NCBI GenBank assembly: GCA_937877165.1
Contig: CALEFO010000106.1
Coordinates: forward strand, 1 to 10,251
Reading direction: 5' to 3'
From: an uncultured Lachnospiraceae bacterium
GTDB taxonomy: Bacteria; Bacillota; Clostridia; Lachnospirales; Lachnospiraceae
DNA: 10,251 nucleotides
Translations under genes and position numbers: made by a program
Notes under the pieces: generated by a model
Told to the model about the DNA's origin: nothing
What the model saw: the letters and a program-made list of their open reading frames with translations, nothing else
The model's database searches: none
Part shown: piece after piece, positions 1 through 5,051 of the stretch
Layout: every line of letters starts with the position of its first letter
How positions within the stretch are numbered: the stretch's first letter is position 1

Positions 1-41
1 CGGCAATCGCGGGTGTCATTGCGGATCCTTGCAAATATTGA
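1..41 (+). CDS. leuC: 3-isopropylmalate dehydratase large subunit, C-terminal end (partial)
   Basis: Only the last 12 codons and the TGA stop (39-41) are present, read in the frame beginning at base 3. They give AIAGVIADPCKY, which resembles the usual LeuC C-terminus (A-A-I-x-G-x-I-x-D-P-R-K). The identification rests on this short match plus the leuD gene that follows 16 bp later, the standard order for the two subunits of isopropylmalate isomerase. LeuC is the aconitase-like subunit carrying the [4Fe-4S] cluster; none of its catalytic residues lie inside the window. The penultimate D-P-C-K has Cys where Arg is common, which is of no known consequence. Confidence 0.72.
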   Translation, partial: AIAGVIADPCKY

Positions 42-57
42 GGAGGGAAGTATAAGA

Positions 58-552
58 ATGGAAGCAGCAAAAGGAACAGTATTCAGATTCGGTGACAACG
101 TGGACACCGATGTCATCATTCCTGCCCGGTATCTGGCAACCTCCGAACCCTCGGAGCTTGCTGCGCACTGCATGGAGGACATTGACAAGACCTTCATTCA
201 GAAGGTGAAAAAGGGCGATATCATTGTCGCGGGACGCAACTTCGGATGCGGCTCTTCCCGTGAACATGCGCCAATTGCCATTAAGGCGGCGGGAGTCTCC
301 TGCGTGATCGCACAGACCTTCGCACGTATTTTCTACCGCAATGCCATCAACATCGGACTTCCGATCATTGAGTGTCCGGAGGCAGCAAAGGAAATTGCGG
401 CAGGTGAGACGGTGTCCATTAATTTTGATACCGGCGTTATCACGGATGAGACGACCGGAAAGACCTATCAGGGACAGGCGTTTCCTCCGTTTATGCAGGG
501 ACTGATTGATGCAGGCGGACTGATCAATTACGTTAACAGCAAAGAAGCGTAA
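58..552 (+). CDS. leuD: 3-isopropylmalate dehydratase small subunit
   Basis: LeuD is the small, swivelling-domain subunit of isopropylmalate isomerase. With LeuC it converts 2-isopropylmalate to 3-isopropylmalate in cytoplasmic leucine synthesis. The 164-residue product has the family hallmarks: DTDVIIPARYL near residues 15-25, and the FGCGSSREHAP motif around residues 62-72, whose Ser-Ser-Arg-Glu-His binds the substrate carboxylates. The length is that of the short archaeal/clostridial LeuD form rather than the roughly 200-residue enterobacterial form. The ATG at 58 is chosen because AGGAGG (41-46) lies 11 bp upstream and the protein then begins at the conserved G-x-V-F-R-F-G-D strand; an in-frame GTG at 13 would run back into leuC. 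The RBS abuts the leuC stop, so the two genes are probably translationally coupled. The alternative small subunits (homoaconitase, dimethylmalate dehydratase) share this fold, but leucine biosynthesis is the simplest reading. Confidence 0.95.
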   Translation: MEAAKGTVFRFGDNVDTDVIIPARYLATSEPSELAAHCMEDIDKTFIQKVKKGDIIVAGRNFGCGSSREHAPIAIKAAGVSCVIAQTFARIFYRNAINIGLPIIECPEAAKEIAAGETVSINFDTGVITDETTGKTYQGQAFPPFMQGLIDAGGLINYVNSKEA

Positions 553-559
553 CATAAGT

Positions 560-593
560 GCCCGGAGACATTTCCTTTGTCTTCGGGCCTTTT
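560..593 (+). terminator. Intrinsic terminator of the leu operon
   Basis: An 11-bp stem pairs GCCCGGAGACA (560-570) with TGTCTTCGGGC (578-588), with a single G-U pair and a 7-nt loop, followed by C and TTTT (590-593). It begins 7 bp after the leuD stop, so transcription from leuCD most likely ends here. The next promoter starts only a few bases downstream, separating the leucine operon cleanly from the exporter unit. Confidence 0.88.
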
Positions 594-599
594 ACTGCC

Positions 600-628
600 T
601 TGACATTTGTTCAGAATAGAACTACTAT
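600..628 (+). promoter_or_regulatory. Sigma-A-type promoter for the exporter gene
   Basis: A perfect -35 box TTGACA (600-605) is followed by exactly 17 bp and a -10 box TACTAT (623-628, four of six matches to TATAAT). The expected start site is near 635 and the exporter ATG is at 689, leaving a leader of about 55 nt. The spacer is filled by the left arm of the inverted repeat described separately, so a protein bound there would block RNA polymerase. Spacing and boxes are seen directly; activity is inferred. Confidence 0.75.
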
Positions 629-645
629 TTGTTCTATTCTGAACA
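608..645. promoter_or_regulatory. Double-dyad operator (15-bp perfect inverted repeat)
   Basis: TGTTCAGAATAGAAC (608-622) is repeated as its exact reverse complement at 631-645, separated by TACTATTT. Each arm also contains its own dyad GTTC-N6-GAAC (609-622 and 631-644), so there are two 14-bp sites whose starts are 22 bp apart, about two helical turns and on one DNA face. The left site lies between the -35 and -10 boxes and the right site covers the predicted transcription start. MarR-family dimers typically bind short AT-rich palindromes placed this way, and a MarR gene lies directly downstream of the exporter. An RNA hairpin role is possible, but no U-tract follows. Confidence 0.7.
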
Positions 646-688
646 ATGAGTTGTTTTGCTGACAGAAGCTTTTGAAGGAGAAACTGAC

Positions 689-1465
689 ATGTCTGTATGG
701 ATTACACTGATTGTTACGTTTTTTGCAGGGATGGGCGCTGGCCTCGGAACCGGTTTTGCCGGGATGAGCGCGGTGGCGGTGATCGGTCCCATGCTGATCA
801 CCTTCCTGCATGTGGACCCGTATCTGGCGATCGGAATCGGACTTGCGTCGGATGTGCTTGCGAGTGCGGTCTCTGCATGGACCTATGGGAAGAACAAGAA
901 CCTGGATGTGAGAAACGGGCTGATCATGATGATCTCGGTCCTTCTTTTCACCGTGATCGGAAGCTTTGCGGCAAGCTTTCTTCCGTCCGCCACAATGGGA
1001 AATTTTTCCATTTACATGACGGTGATTCTCGGCATCAAATTCCTGGTAAAGCCGGTGATGGCAACGAAGGAGAAGATGATGGAGGTCAGTGCGAAGAAGC
1101 GACTCGTTCAGTCGCTTGTCAGCGGCATGGTGATCGGCCTTATTTGTGGCTTTGTCGGAGCAGGAGGCGGTATGATGATGCTCCTTATTCTGACCTCGGT
1201 CCTCGGATATGAGCTGAAAACCGCGGTGGGAACCAGTGTTTTCATCATGACGTTTACAGCCCTGACGGGGGCGGTATCCCATTTTGCACTGGGTGGTTTT
1301 CCGGATCCTGTGATTCTGGTTCTGTGTATGCTGTTTACGCTTCTCTGGGCGAGAATTGCGGCGAAGCTTGCGAATAAGGCTGACAATGTGACCCTGAACC
1401 GGATGACGGGCGCAGTGCTTCTGGTACTCGGGATCGCGATCCTGATTTTCAACTGGGTGGAGTAA
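689..1465 (+). CDS. TauE/SafE-family membrane exporter
   Basis: This 258-residue, very hydrophobic protein looks like a TauE/SafE (DUF81) permease, a family linked to export of sulfite, sulfoacetate or other organosulfur anions, though the substrate cannot be read from sequence. About seven to eight membrane segments are visible. The family's internal duplication shows as a glycine-rich motif GTGFAGMSA (residues 20-28) and its counterpart GFVGAGGGM (154-162), each opening one half. A charged cytoplasmic linker (about 121-139) separates the halves. The ATG at 689 is preferred over an upstream in-frame TTG (656) because GAAGGAG (674-680) sits 8 bp before it and the protein then starts directly with the first helix. 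The gene is probably driven by the operator-covered promoter at 600-628 and lies 139 bp upstream of a MarR regulator in the same direction. An inducible efflux function is likely; the ligand is unknown. Confidence 0.85.
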   Translation: MSVWITLIVTFFAGMGAGLGTGFAGMSAVAVIGPMLITFLHVDPYLAIGIGLASDVLASAVSAWTYGKNKNLDVRNGLIMMISVLLFTVIGSFAASFLPSATMGNFSIYMTVILGIKFLVKPVMATKEKMMEVSAKKRLVQSLVSGMVIGLICGFVGAGGGMMMLLILTSVLGYELKTAVGTSVFIMTFTALTGAVSHFALGGFPDPVILVLCMLFTLLWARIAAKLANKADNVTLNRMTGAVLLVLGIAILIFNWVE

Positions 1466-1471
1466 GGCGGA

Positions 1472-1492
1472 TTTTGCCTCAGTGAGGTATAA
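1472..1492 (+). repeat. 21-bp direct repeat, copy 1
   Basis: The block from TTTTGCC through GAGGTATAA starts 7 bp after the exporter stop codon and recurs without mismatch at 1583-1603, 111 bp further on. It contains the palindrome CCTCAGTGAGG and a GAGGT that acts as ribosome binding site in the second copy but has no start codon behind it here. GCGG precedes both copies, with an extra A here. It looks like a target duplication flanking an insert. Confidence 0.8.
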
Positions 1493-1493
1493 C

Positions 1494-1557
1494 GTCTGAA
1501 AGCAACCTTGATATGTCACTTTCAGACTGCAGCATCGGTGCTTACGCACCGGCTGCC
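1494..1557. repeat. Two-hairpin structured repeat element, copy A
   Basis: Hairpin 1 (1494-1527) pairs GTCTGAAAG with CTTTCAGAC perfectly over 9 bp, with weaker pairing continuing inward. Hairpin 2 (1529-1556) pairs GCAGC with GCTGC and then, after a two-base AT bulge, CGGTGC with GCACCG around a 4-nt loop. On the minus strand that loop is GTAA, a GNRA-type tetraloop. A diverged copy is at 2806-2869 in the same orientation; hand alignment without gaps gives 47 of 64 identical bases, including compensatory changes in both stems. The element lies inside the 111-bp insert between exporter and regulator. It may be a small dispersed mobile repeat or a structured RNA; I recognise no named family. 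Confidence 0.65.
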
Positions 1558-1563
1558 ACATTC

Positions 1564-1589
1564 GGCAAAACCGCCTTCGCGGTTTTGCC
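1564..1589. repeat. 11-bp perfect hairpin at the right edge of the insert
   Basis: GGCAAAACCGC (1564-1574) and GCGGTTTTGCC (1579-1589) form a perfect 11-bp stem with a CTTC loop. The right arm runs into the second 21-bp direct repeat. No T-run follows on either strand, so it is a poor intrinsic terminator. It lies 15 bp before the marR start codon, just ahead of the ribosome binding site, where it could modulate marR translation or form the terminal structure of the insert. Confidence 0.6.
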
Positions 1590-1603
1590 TCAGTGAGGTA
1601 TAA
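1583..1603 (+). repeat. 21-bp direct repeat, copy 2 (carries the marR ribosome binding site)
   Basis: Exact second copy of the block at 1472-1492. Here the contained GAGG (1595-1598) is followed after 6 bp by the ATG of the regulator gene, so this copy supplies a working ribosome binding site. Removing one copy plus the intervening 90 bp would leave exporter stop, about 25 bp, and the marR start, a normal operon junction. Confidence 0.8.
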
Positions 1604-1604
1604 A

Positions 1605-2030
1605 ATGTCAATTTCGGCAGAAGAATTGTCGCTGATTGCGAACAGCTATTCCGAGGCGGAAAAGGCTGTGATGGAGCAGTATGGCATGACGGCCATTGAG
1701 GTGGATGTGATGCTCTTTCTGGCAAACAATCCGCAGTTTGACACGGCGGCCGAGATTGTGAGCGTGCGGAGAATTGCAAAGTCACACGTTTCGATGGCTG
1801 TGTCGAAGCTGACGGCGCGCGGATTTCTGAAGAAGCTGCGCGATGAGAATGATCGGAAGAAAATTCATCTCCGAATCACGGAAAACGCGTCCCCCATGGT
1901 GAGGGACGCGCAGCAGTTTCAGAAAGATTTCCGAACCTCCATTCTGAAGGGCTTTTCTGAAGAGGAGAAGCATCAGATGGAAATGTTTGTTGACCGGATT
2001 GCGAGAAACATCCGGGATTTTATTGGTTGA
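1605..2030 (+). CDS. MarR-family transcriptional regulator
   Basis: A 141-residue cytoplasmic protein with the MarR winged-helix layout. N-terminal helices run to about residue 28; MTAIEVDVMLFLANN starts the helix-turn-helix region, with a recognition helix around residues 60-72 (SHVSMAVSKLTAR). The wing is at 79-92 (basic, D-E-N-D-R-K-K) and a C-terminal dimerisation helix follows. No ligand-specific residues can be named. The ATG at 1605 follows GAGG by 6 bp; an in-frame GTG at 1593 would overlap that ribosome binding site and is less likely. The gene follows a TauE/SafE exporter, and its likely target is the double dyad at 608-645, giving ligand-relieved repression of the pair. A roughly 110-bp insert now separates the genes, so regulator expression may depend on read-through. 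The 3' end overlaps a convergent gene by 11 bp. Confidence 0.85.
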   Translation: MSISAEELSLIANSYSEAEKAVMEQYGMTAIEVDVMLFLANNPQFDTAAEIVSVRRIAKSHVSMAVSKLTARGFLKKLRDENDRKKIHLRITENASPMVRDAQQFQKDFRTSILKGFSEEEKHQMEMFVDRIARNIRDFIG

Positions 2031-2772
2031 AGACTTTCGCGAACGAACCGGACTCGGAGATTGGCTGCTCGTTCTGGAGCAGATGGTTCACATCTCCGAG
2101 AACCTGGGCGCGGAACATGGCGATGGCAGGTGTGGCATCCGGAATGCTGCCGACCTGTCTTTTTTCGCTGTTCAGAATGCAGAGTGAGGTCGGAGCAAGG
2201 TAAATGCCTTGCTGCAGAACCACCGGCGAGATTCCGAGAAGATAGCCGACGGCCTCGAGATTGGCCCCGAGGTGCGCGAAGAAAACAATCGTGGTATCGT
2301 CATCACCGCGGGTTTTCTCCTCCTCGGCGAGATAATAGCCGTCCTTTCGGTGATAGCCGTATTCGGCAAGAATGCCGTCCAGACCGCTCCGGAGCGCAAG
2401 AACTGCCTTTTCATAGTCTGGATTGGACTGCAGAAGAGGGTGCTTGTAGAAGCTGTCCTTGTCGAAAAACTGCGCTTCCTCCGTCCAGTACTGGGGCATA
2501 AAATCCCACGGGACCTGCCGGACGCCGGTGATGGGATCAATAATGGCATAGGAGAATTCGTGCATCCAATCCACGATTTCGGCAGTGCGGCCCATCTTGC
2601 GGAGCGAGGGCTCGGCGGTTAGCTTGGCTCTTTCCAGAGGAGAGGCATAGAAGCGGTCCACCTTCCAGTGGGGGACGCGCAGCGAGAGAAGCTCTGCCTC
2701 CTTGAAGCCGCGCTCTGTCAGTGTGTTATGTTCATAATCCGGCTCTGCATGCCGGATGAAAATAATGCGCAT
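2020..2772 (-). CDS. Histidine phosphatase family protein (phosphoglycerate mutase-like)
   Basis: A 250-residue protein of histidine phosphatase branch 1. It begins MRIIFIRHAEPDY: Arg7-His8-Ala9-Glu10 is the RHG-type motif, with His8 as the phospho-accepting residue. Further family features are S-P-L-E-R-A (44-49), an acidic proton-donor candidate at Glu72, and the second catalytic His167 in FFAHLGANLEAVG. Ala replaces the usual Gly after the first histidine, as in many non-mutase members. It is more likely a phosphatase on an unknown phosphorylated metabolite than glycolytic PGM. The start at 2772 has AGGAGGT 6 bp upstream (2785-2779) and puts the motif at the N-terminus as in the family; the reading frame stays open to 2970 but that extension crosses a structured repeat and looks non-coding. 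The gene is convergent with marR, overlapping by 11 bp with no terminator visible between. Confidence 0.85.
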   Translation of the reverse strand: MRIIFIRHAEPDYEHNTLTERGFKEAELLSLRVPHWKVDRFYASPLERAKLTAEPSLRKMGRTAEIVDWMHEFSYAIIDPITGVRQVPWDFMPQYWTEEAQFFDKDSFYKHPLLQSNPDYEKAVLALRSGLDGILAEYGYHRKDGYYLAEEEKTRGDDDTTIVFFAHLGANLEAVGYLLGISPVVLQQGIYLAPTSLCILNSEKRQVGSIPDATPAIAMFRAQVLGDVNHLLQNEQPISESGSFAKVFNQ

Positions 2773-2792
2773 GGAATGACCTCCTGAACAAA

Positions 2793-2820
2793 ATTGTACT
2801 GTAAAGTTTGAAAGTGACAT
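2793..2820 (-). promoter_or_regulatory. Possible promoter of the histidine phosphatase gene
   Basis: On the minus strand ATGTCA (2820-2815, four of six -35 matches) is followed by 16 bp and TACAAT (2798-2793, five of six -10 matches). Transcription would start about 2786, right at the ribosome binding site, giving a very short leader. The -35 box falls inside hairpin 1 of repeat copy B. If real, the repeat supplies part of this promoter rather than sitting in the mRNA. Weak evidence. Confidence 0.28.
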
Positions 2821-2869
2821 TGATCTGTCTCTCTCAAACGGCAACATCGGTGTTAATACACCGAATGCG
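2806..2869. repeat. Two-hairpin structured repeat element, copy B
   Basis: Diverged copy of the element at 1494-1557, aligning without gaps over 64 bases (47 identical). Hairpin 1 (2806-2839) pairs GTTTGAAAG with CTCTCAAAC and continues inward through GACA/TGTC. Hairpin 2 keeps CGGTGT/ACACCG around a 4-nt loop (2848-2863). Relative to copy A, the third pair of hairpin 1 changes from C-G to T-A, and the loop-closing pair of hairpin 2 changes from C-G to T-A, so pairing is kept. Imperfect pairs read better on the minus strand, where they become G-U. The copy lies in the divergent region between the phosphatase gene and ruvA. No flanking direct repeats are visible here. Confidence 0.62.
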
Positions 2870-3001
2870 GGGTAGAAACAGGATCTTATGTATGCGGACC
2901 CAATGCCTGGAAGGATGCAGCCCCGCCATTTAGAGCCATCCGGAACGGAGAAGTGGGTTCCGGGACACATTTAATTCATCATATCATATTCAAGAATTTC
3001 A

Positions 3002-3010
3002 TGGTAAACT
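3002..3010 (+). promoter_or_regulatory. Possible extended -10 promoter for ruvA
   Basis: TGGTAAACT gives a TG-n extension plus TAAACT (3005-3010), 41 bp ahead of the ruvA start, within an AT-richer stretch (2970-3010). No acceptable -35 box sits 16-18 bp upstream. The divergent region 2773-3051 otherwise holds repeat copy B and a 7-bp stem (CCGGAAC 2940-2946 with GTTCCGG 2957-2963) that lacks a T-run. Confidence 0.25.
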
Positions 3011-3051
3011 GAAAGACATCGAACATGGATTCGAAGAGAGGATATCCGAAG

Positions 3052-3687
3052 ATGATCGCATCACTGACGGGAACCGTAGAGAGCTGCTCCGATACCGGAG
3101 TGGTTTTGAATGTAAATGGAATCGGATTTGAAGTGAATATGAGCGCGGAAGGCATCCGGGAGCTTGCGGCCTGCAGTGAGGATGAGCTGGTTCATATTCA
3201 TACCTATATGAGCTTCGGAAGAGAGGGAGATGCGACACTGTTCGGCTTTCTGTCTGCAGAGGAGCTTCGTCTGTTCAAGAAGCTGATCACAGTCAGCGGC
3301 ATCGGTCCGAGGGGAGCGCTGGCACTGCTTTCCTCCACGAGCGTGGATGATTTGGTGTTTGCGATCCTTTCCGGAGATGTGAAGACGATTTCACGTGCTC
3401 CCGGCATTGGCAAAAAGACCGCAGAGCGTGTGATTCTGGATCTTCGTGACAAGCTGGAGCTGGCTTCAGAGGATGCGGCTTCGGAGTTTGCTGCGAATGG
3501 AAATGCAGGAAGCGTCGAAGAGAAGGCGGGAAGCGGCGCTGCAGAAGAGGCAGCAGAGGCTCTGACGGCTCTTGGCTATGCGAGAGCGGAGGCACTGAAG
3601 GCTGTGCGGAAGGCAGGAAGCGAAGAGGGCACAGATTCTTCTGATGTGCAGGCGCTTCTGAGCGGTGCGCTGCGCTACCTCGGATAA
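3052..3687 (+). CDS. ruvA: Holliday junction branch migration protein RuvA
   Basis: RuvA binds the four-way Holliday junction as a tetramer or octamer and loads the RuvB motor during recombinational repair. The 211-residue product (E. coli 203) shows all three domains. An N-terminal OB-fold begins MIASLTGTVES. Domain II has two helix-hairpin-helix motifs, VSGIGPRGAL (81-90) and APGIGKKTAERV (116-127). A Gly/Ala/Glu-rich flexible linker (about 138-165) leads to domain III (about 166-211, ending in the usual A-L-x-x-L-G form), which contacts RuvB. The ATG at 3052 is chosen because it gives the canonical M-I-A-S/Y-L N-terminus; AGAGG (3037-3041) lies 10 bp upstream, and the in-frame ATG at 3025 adds nine non-conserved residues. 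It leads the operon ruvA-small ORFs-ruvB. Confidence 0.96.
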   Translation: MIASLTGTVESCSDTGVVLNVNGIGFEVNMSAEGIRELAACSEDELVHIHTYMSFGREGDATLFGFLSAEELRLFKKLITVSGIGPRGALALLSSTSVDDLVFAILSGDVKTISRAPGIGKKTAERVILDLRDKLELASEDAASEFAANGNAGSVEEKAGSGAAEEAAEALTALGYARAEALKAVRKAGSEEGTDSSDVQALLSGALRYLG

Positions 3688-3704
3688 GTCTTATTGGAGA
3701 GAAA

Positions 3705-3776
3705 ATGAAGTGCCTGCCTGCACAGGGAGTGATCCGGAAGGCAGCCGGGCGGTGGAGAATGGAGATAAGAAGATGA
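3705..3776 (+). CDS. Possible 23-codon leader ORF overlapping the next start (ATGA)
   Basis: An ATG at 3705 is preceded by GGAGAG (3696-3701) and opens 23 codons rich in Arg and Lys (starting MKCLPAQG). Its TGA stop (3774-3776) overlaps the ATG of the following gene (3773-3775) in the classic ATGA coupling arrangement. It lies 17 bp after the ruvA stop. It may be a small protein or a device that brings ribosomes to the next gene, or chance. No family is recognised, and the following gene also has its own ribosome binding site. Confidence 0.3.
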   Translation: MKCLPAQGVIRKAAGRWRMEIRR

Positions 3777-4006
3777 GAAGCTATCTGATCAAGGATACGA
3801 CGCTTCAGGAACGGTTGGAAATCGTAAGGGCCTGGGAAGAGGCCGAAGGGTGTGAGAACAGCGGAATGGATCTTACGGAGTTTTATTCGGATTATATCAG
3901 TGGACGGAAGGAAATTTCGGAAATTAATGCGGCGTTTCGGACGGCCTATGTGGTGGATACGCCGGAGGACGACGGCAAGGGCTGTGGGATGGGAACCCAC
4001 AGGTGA
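3773..4006 (+). CDS. Small conserved-looking hypothetical protein between ruvA and ruvB
   Basis: A 77-residue acidic protein starting MRSYLIKDTTLQERLEIV. GGAGA (3761-3765) lies 7 bp before the ATG at 3773; the frame is open back to 3665 inside ruvA, but that start has no such support. The first 60 residues look folded and helical: an opening S-Y-L-I-K-D-T-T strand/turn, an amphipathic helix, a Gly-Cys segment (C27), F-Y-x-D-Y-I-S-G-R-K-E-I-S-E-I-N (37-52), and an aromatic A-F-R-T-A-Y-V end. The last 17 residues are Asp/Gly-rich and probably flexible, with a second Cys at 71. From memory, similar short proteins occur in other Lachnospiraceae and are sometimes mislabelled as PurH-related; no function is established. 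Co-transcription with ruvA and ruvB is likely from position and spacing only. No enzyme motif is seen. Confidence 0.72.
   Translation: MRSYLIKDTTLQERLEIVRAWEEAEGCENSGMDLTEFYSDYISGRKEISEINAAFRTAYVVDTPEDDGKGCGMGTHR
3982..4002 (+). other. Hairpin at the end of the small gene, ahead of ruvB
   Basis: CTGTGGG (3982-3988) pairs perfectly with CCCACAG (3996-4002) around a 7-nt loop, ending just before the TGA stop of the 77-residue gene. It is followed at 4010-4022 by the palindrome CTGAAGACTTCAG. There is no U-tract, so this is not a terminator; it may affect mRNA processing or translation between the small gene and ruvB. Confidence 0.35.
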
Positions 4007-4038
4007 CTTCTGAAGACTTCAGGGAAGGTAAGTGACGT

Positions 4039-5046
4039 TTGGAAAAGAGAATGATTACAACCAGCTTCACGAAGGAGGACGAGAAGATCGAAGGGTCTCT
4101 TCGACCGAAGAAGCTGAAGGATTATATCGGACAGACGAAGATCAAGGACAGTGTGAGTGTTGCCATTGAGGCGGCGAAGCAGCGGCAGGAGCCGCTGGAC
4201 CACATCCTGTTCTATGGGCCTCCCGGACTTGGGAAGACCACGCTCGCGCAGATTCTTGCCAATGAAATGGGGGTGCACATCAAGATTACGAGCGGCCCCG
4301 CGATCGAGAAGCCGGGGGAGATGGCGGCAATTTTGAATGGTCTGAAGGCCGGAGATATTCTGTTTGTGGATGAGATCCACCGCCTGAACAAGCAGGTGGA
4401 GGAGGTTCTGTATCCTGCTATGGAGGATTTCGCAATCGATATCATGATCGGGAAGGGAGCTGCGGCGAAGTCCATCCGTCTGGAGCTGCCGAAATTTACT
4501 CTGGTGGGGGCGACGACACGGGCGGGCCTTTTGTCGGCACCTCTCCGTGACCGTTTTGGAATGATCCAGCGTCTGGAATTCTATCAGGTGGACGAGCTGA
4601 AGCAGATCATCCTGAATTCTGCGGACAAGCTCGGTGTGTCTGTGGAGGAGCAGGGGGCTGTTGAGATGGCGAAGCGTTCACGCGGAACGCCCCGCCTTGC
4701 AAACCGCATTTTAAAGCGCGTGCGGGACTACGCACAGGTCCGCTTTGACGGCGTTGTGACGGAGGAAGTGGCGAGAACGGCACTGGACCTGATGGATGTC
4801 GATACCATGGGGCTTGACAGGAGCGACCGAAGAATTCTCCTGACACTGATTCAGAATTTCGGAGGAGGACCGGCGGGCCTGGATACACTGGCCGCGGCGA
4901 TCGGCGAGGACGCAGGGACGATTGAGGATGTGGTAGAGCCGTATCTTCTGCAGAACGGCCTCCTGAACCGGACGCCCAGGGGACGGGTCGCAACGAAGGC
5001 TGCGTATGAGCATCTGGGGCTTGCATGTCCGGAAGAGGAGATGTGA
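4039..5046 (+). CDS. ruvB: Holliday junction branch migration ATPase RuvB
   Basis: RuvB is the hexameric AAA+ helicase motor that drives branch migration with RuvA. Numbered from the TTG, the 335-residue protein shows Walker A GPPGLGKTT (60-68), Walker B with the DEIHR box (111-115), sensor GATTRAG (157-163) and the arginine-finger segment APLRDRFG (167-174). The C-terminal winged-helix domain ends in T-P-R-G-R-x-A-T and A-Y-E-H-L-G. The G-P-A-I-E-K-P-G-E-M stretch between the Walker motifs is the usual RuvB signature. The TTG at 4039 is preferred: AGGGAAGG (4021-4028) lies 10 bp upstream, and M-E-K-R-M-I-T-T matches the usual M-x-x-R-x-I-T/S start. An ATG at 4051 would drop four residues and has a weaker site (GGAAAAG). 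It lies 32 bp after the small gene and is the last gene before a new promoter. Confidence 0.96.
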   Translation: MEKRMITTSFTKEDEKIEGSLRPKKLKDYIGQTKIKDSVSVAIEAAKQRQEPLDHILFYGPPGLGKTTLAQILANEMGVHIKITSGPAIEKPGEMAAILNGLKAGDILFVDEIHRLNKQVEEVLYPAMEDFAIDIMIGKGAAAKSIRLELPKFTLVGATTRAGLLSAPLRDRFGMIQRLEFYQVDELKQIILNSADKLGVSVEEQGAVEMAKRSRGTPRLANRILKRVRDYAQVRFDGVVTEEVARTALDLMDVDTMGLDRSDRRILLTLIQNFGGGPAGLDTLAAAIGEDAGTIEDVVEPYLLQNGLLNRTPRGRVATKAAYEHLGLACPEEEM

Positions 5047-5051
5047 GCCTC

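Noticed and set aside
13..57. Upstream GTG start for leuD adding 15 residues
   Set aside because: It would overlap leuC and bypass the strong AGGAGG; the added residues are not part of the LeuD family.
608..645. Inverted repeat read as an intrinsic terminator for leuCD
   Set aside because: No T-run follows the right arm, a proper terminator already sits at 560-593, and the repeat is phased with a promoter.
611..1561. Long minus-strand open frame opposite the exporter gene
   Set aside because: The product is His/Arg/Gln-rich without motifs, a shadow of the high-GC third codon positions of the exporter on the other strand.
1564..1589. Hairpin read as a terminator of the exporter gene
   Set aside because: The stem is strong but no T-run follows on either strand; it lies just ahead of the marR ribosome binding site.
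2940..2963. 7-bp stem (CCGGAAC/GTTCCGG) as a terminator or riboswitch ahead of ruvA
   Set aside because: Short stem, 10-nt loop, no T-run and no match to a riboswitch class I know; probably incidental.
2773..2970. N-terminal extension of the histidine phosphatase frame (66 more codons open to 2970)
   Set aside because: The family motif R-H-A-E belongs at the N-terminus, AGGAGGT sits 6 bp before the ATG at 2772, and the extension crosses structured repeat B with no recognisable protein character.
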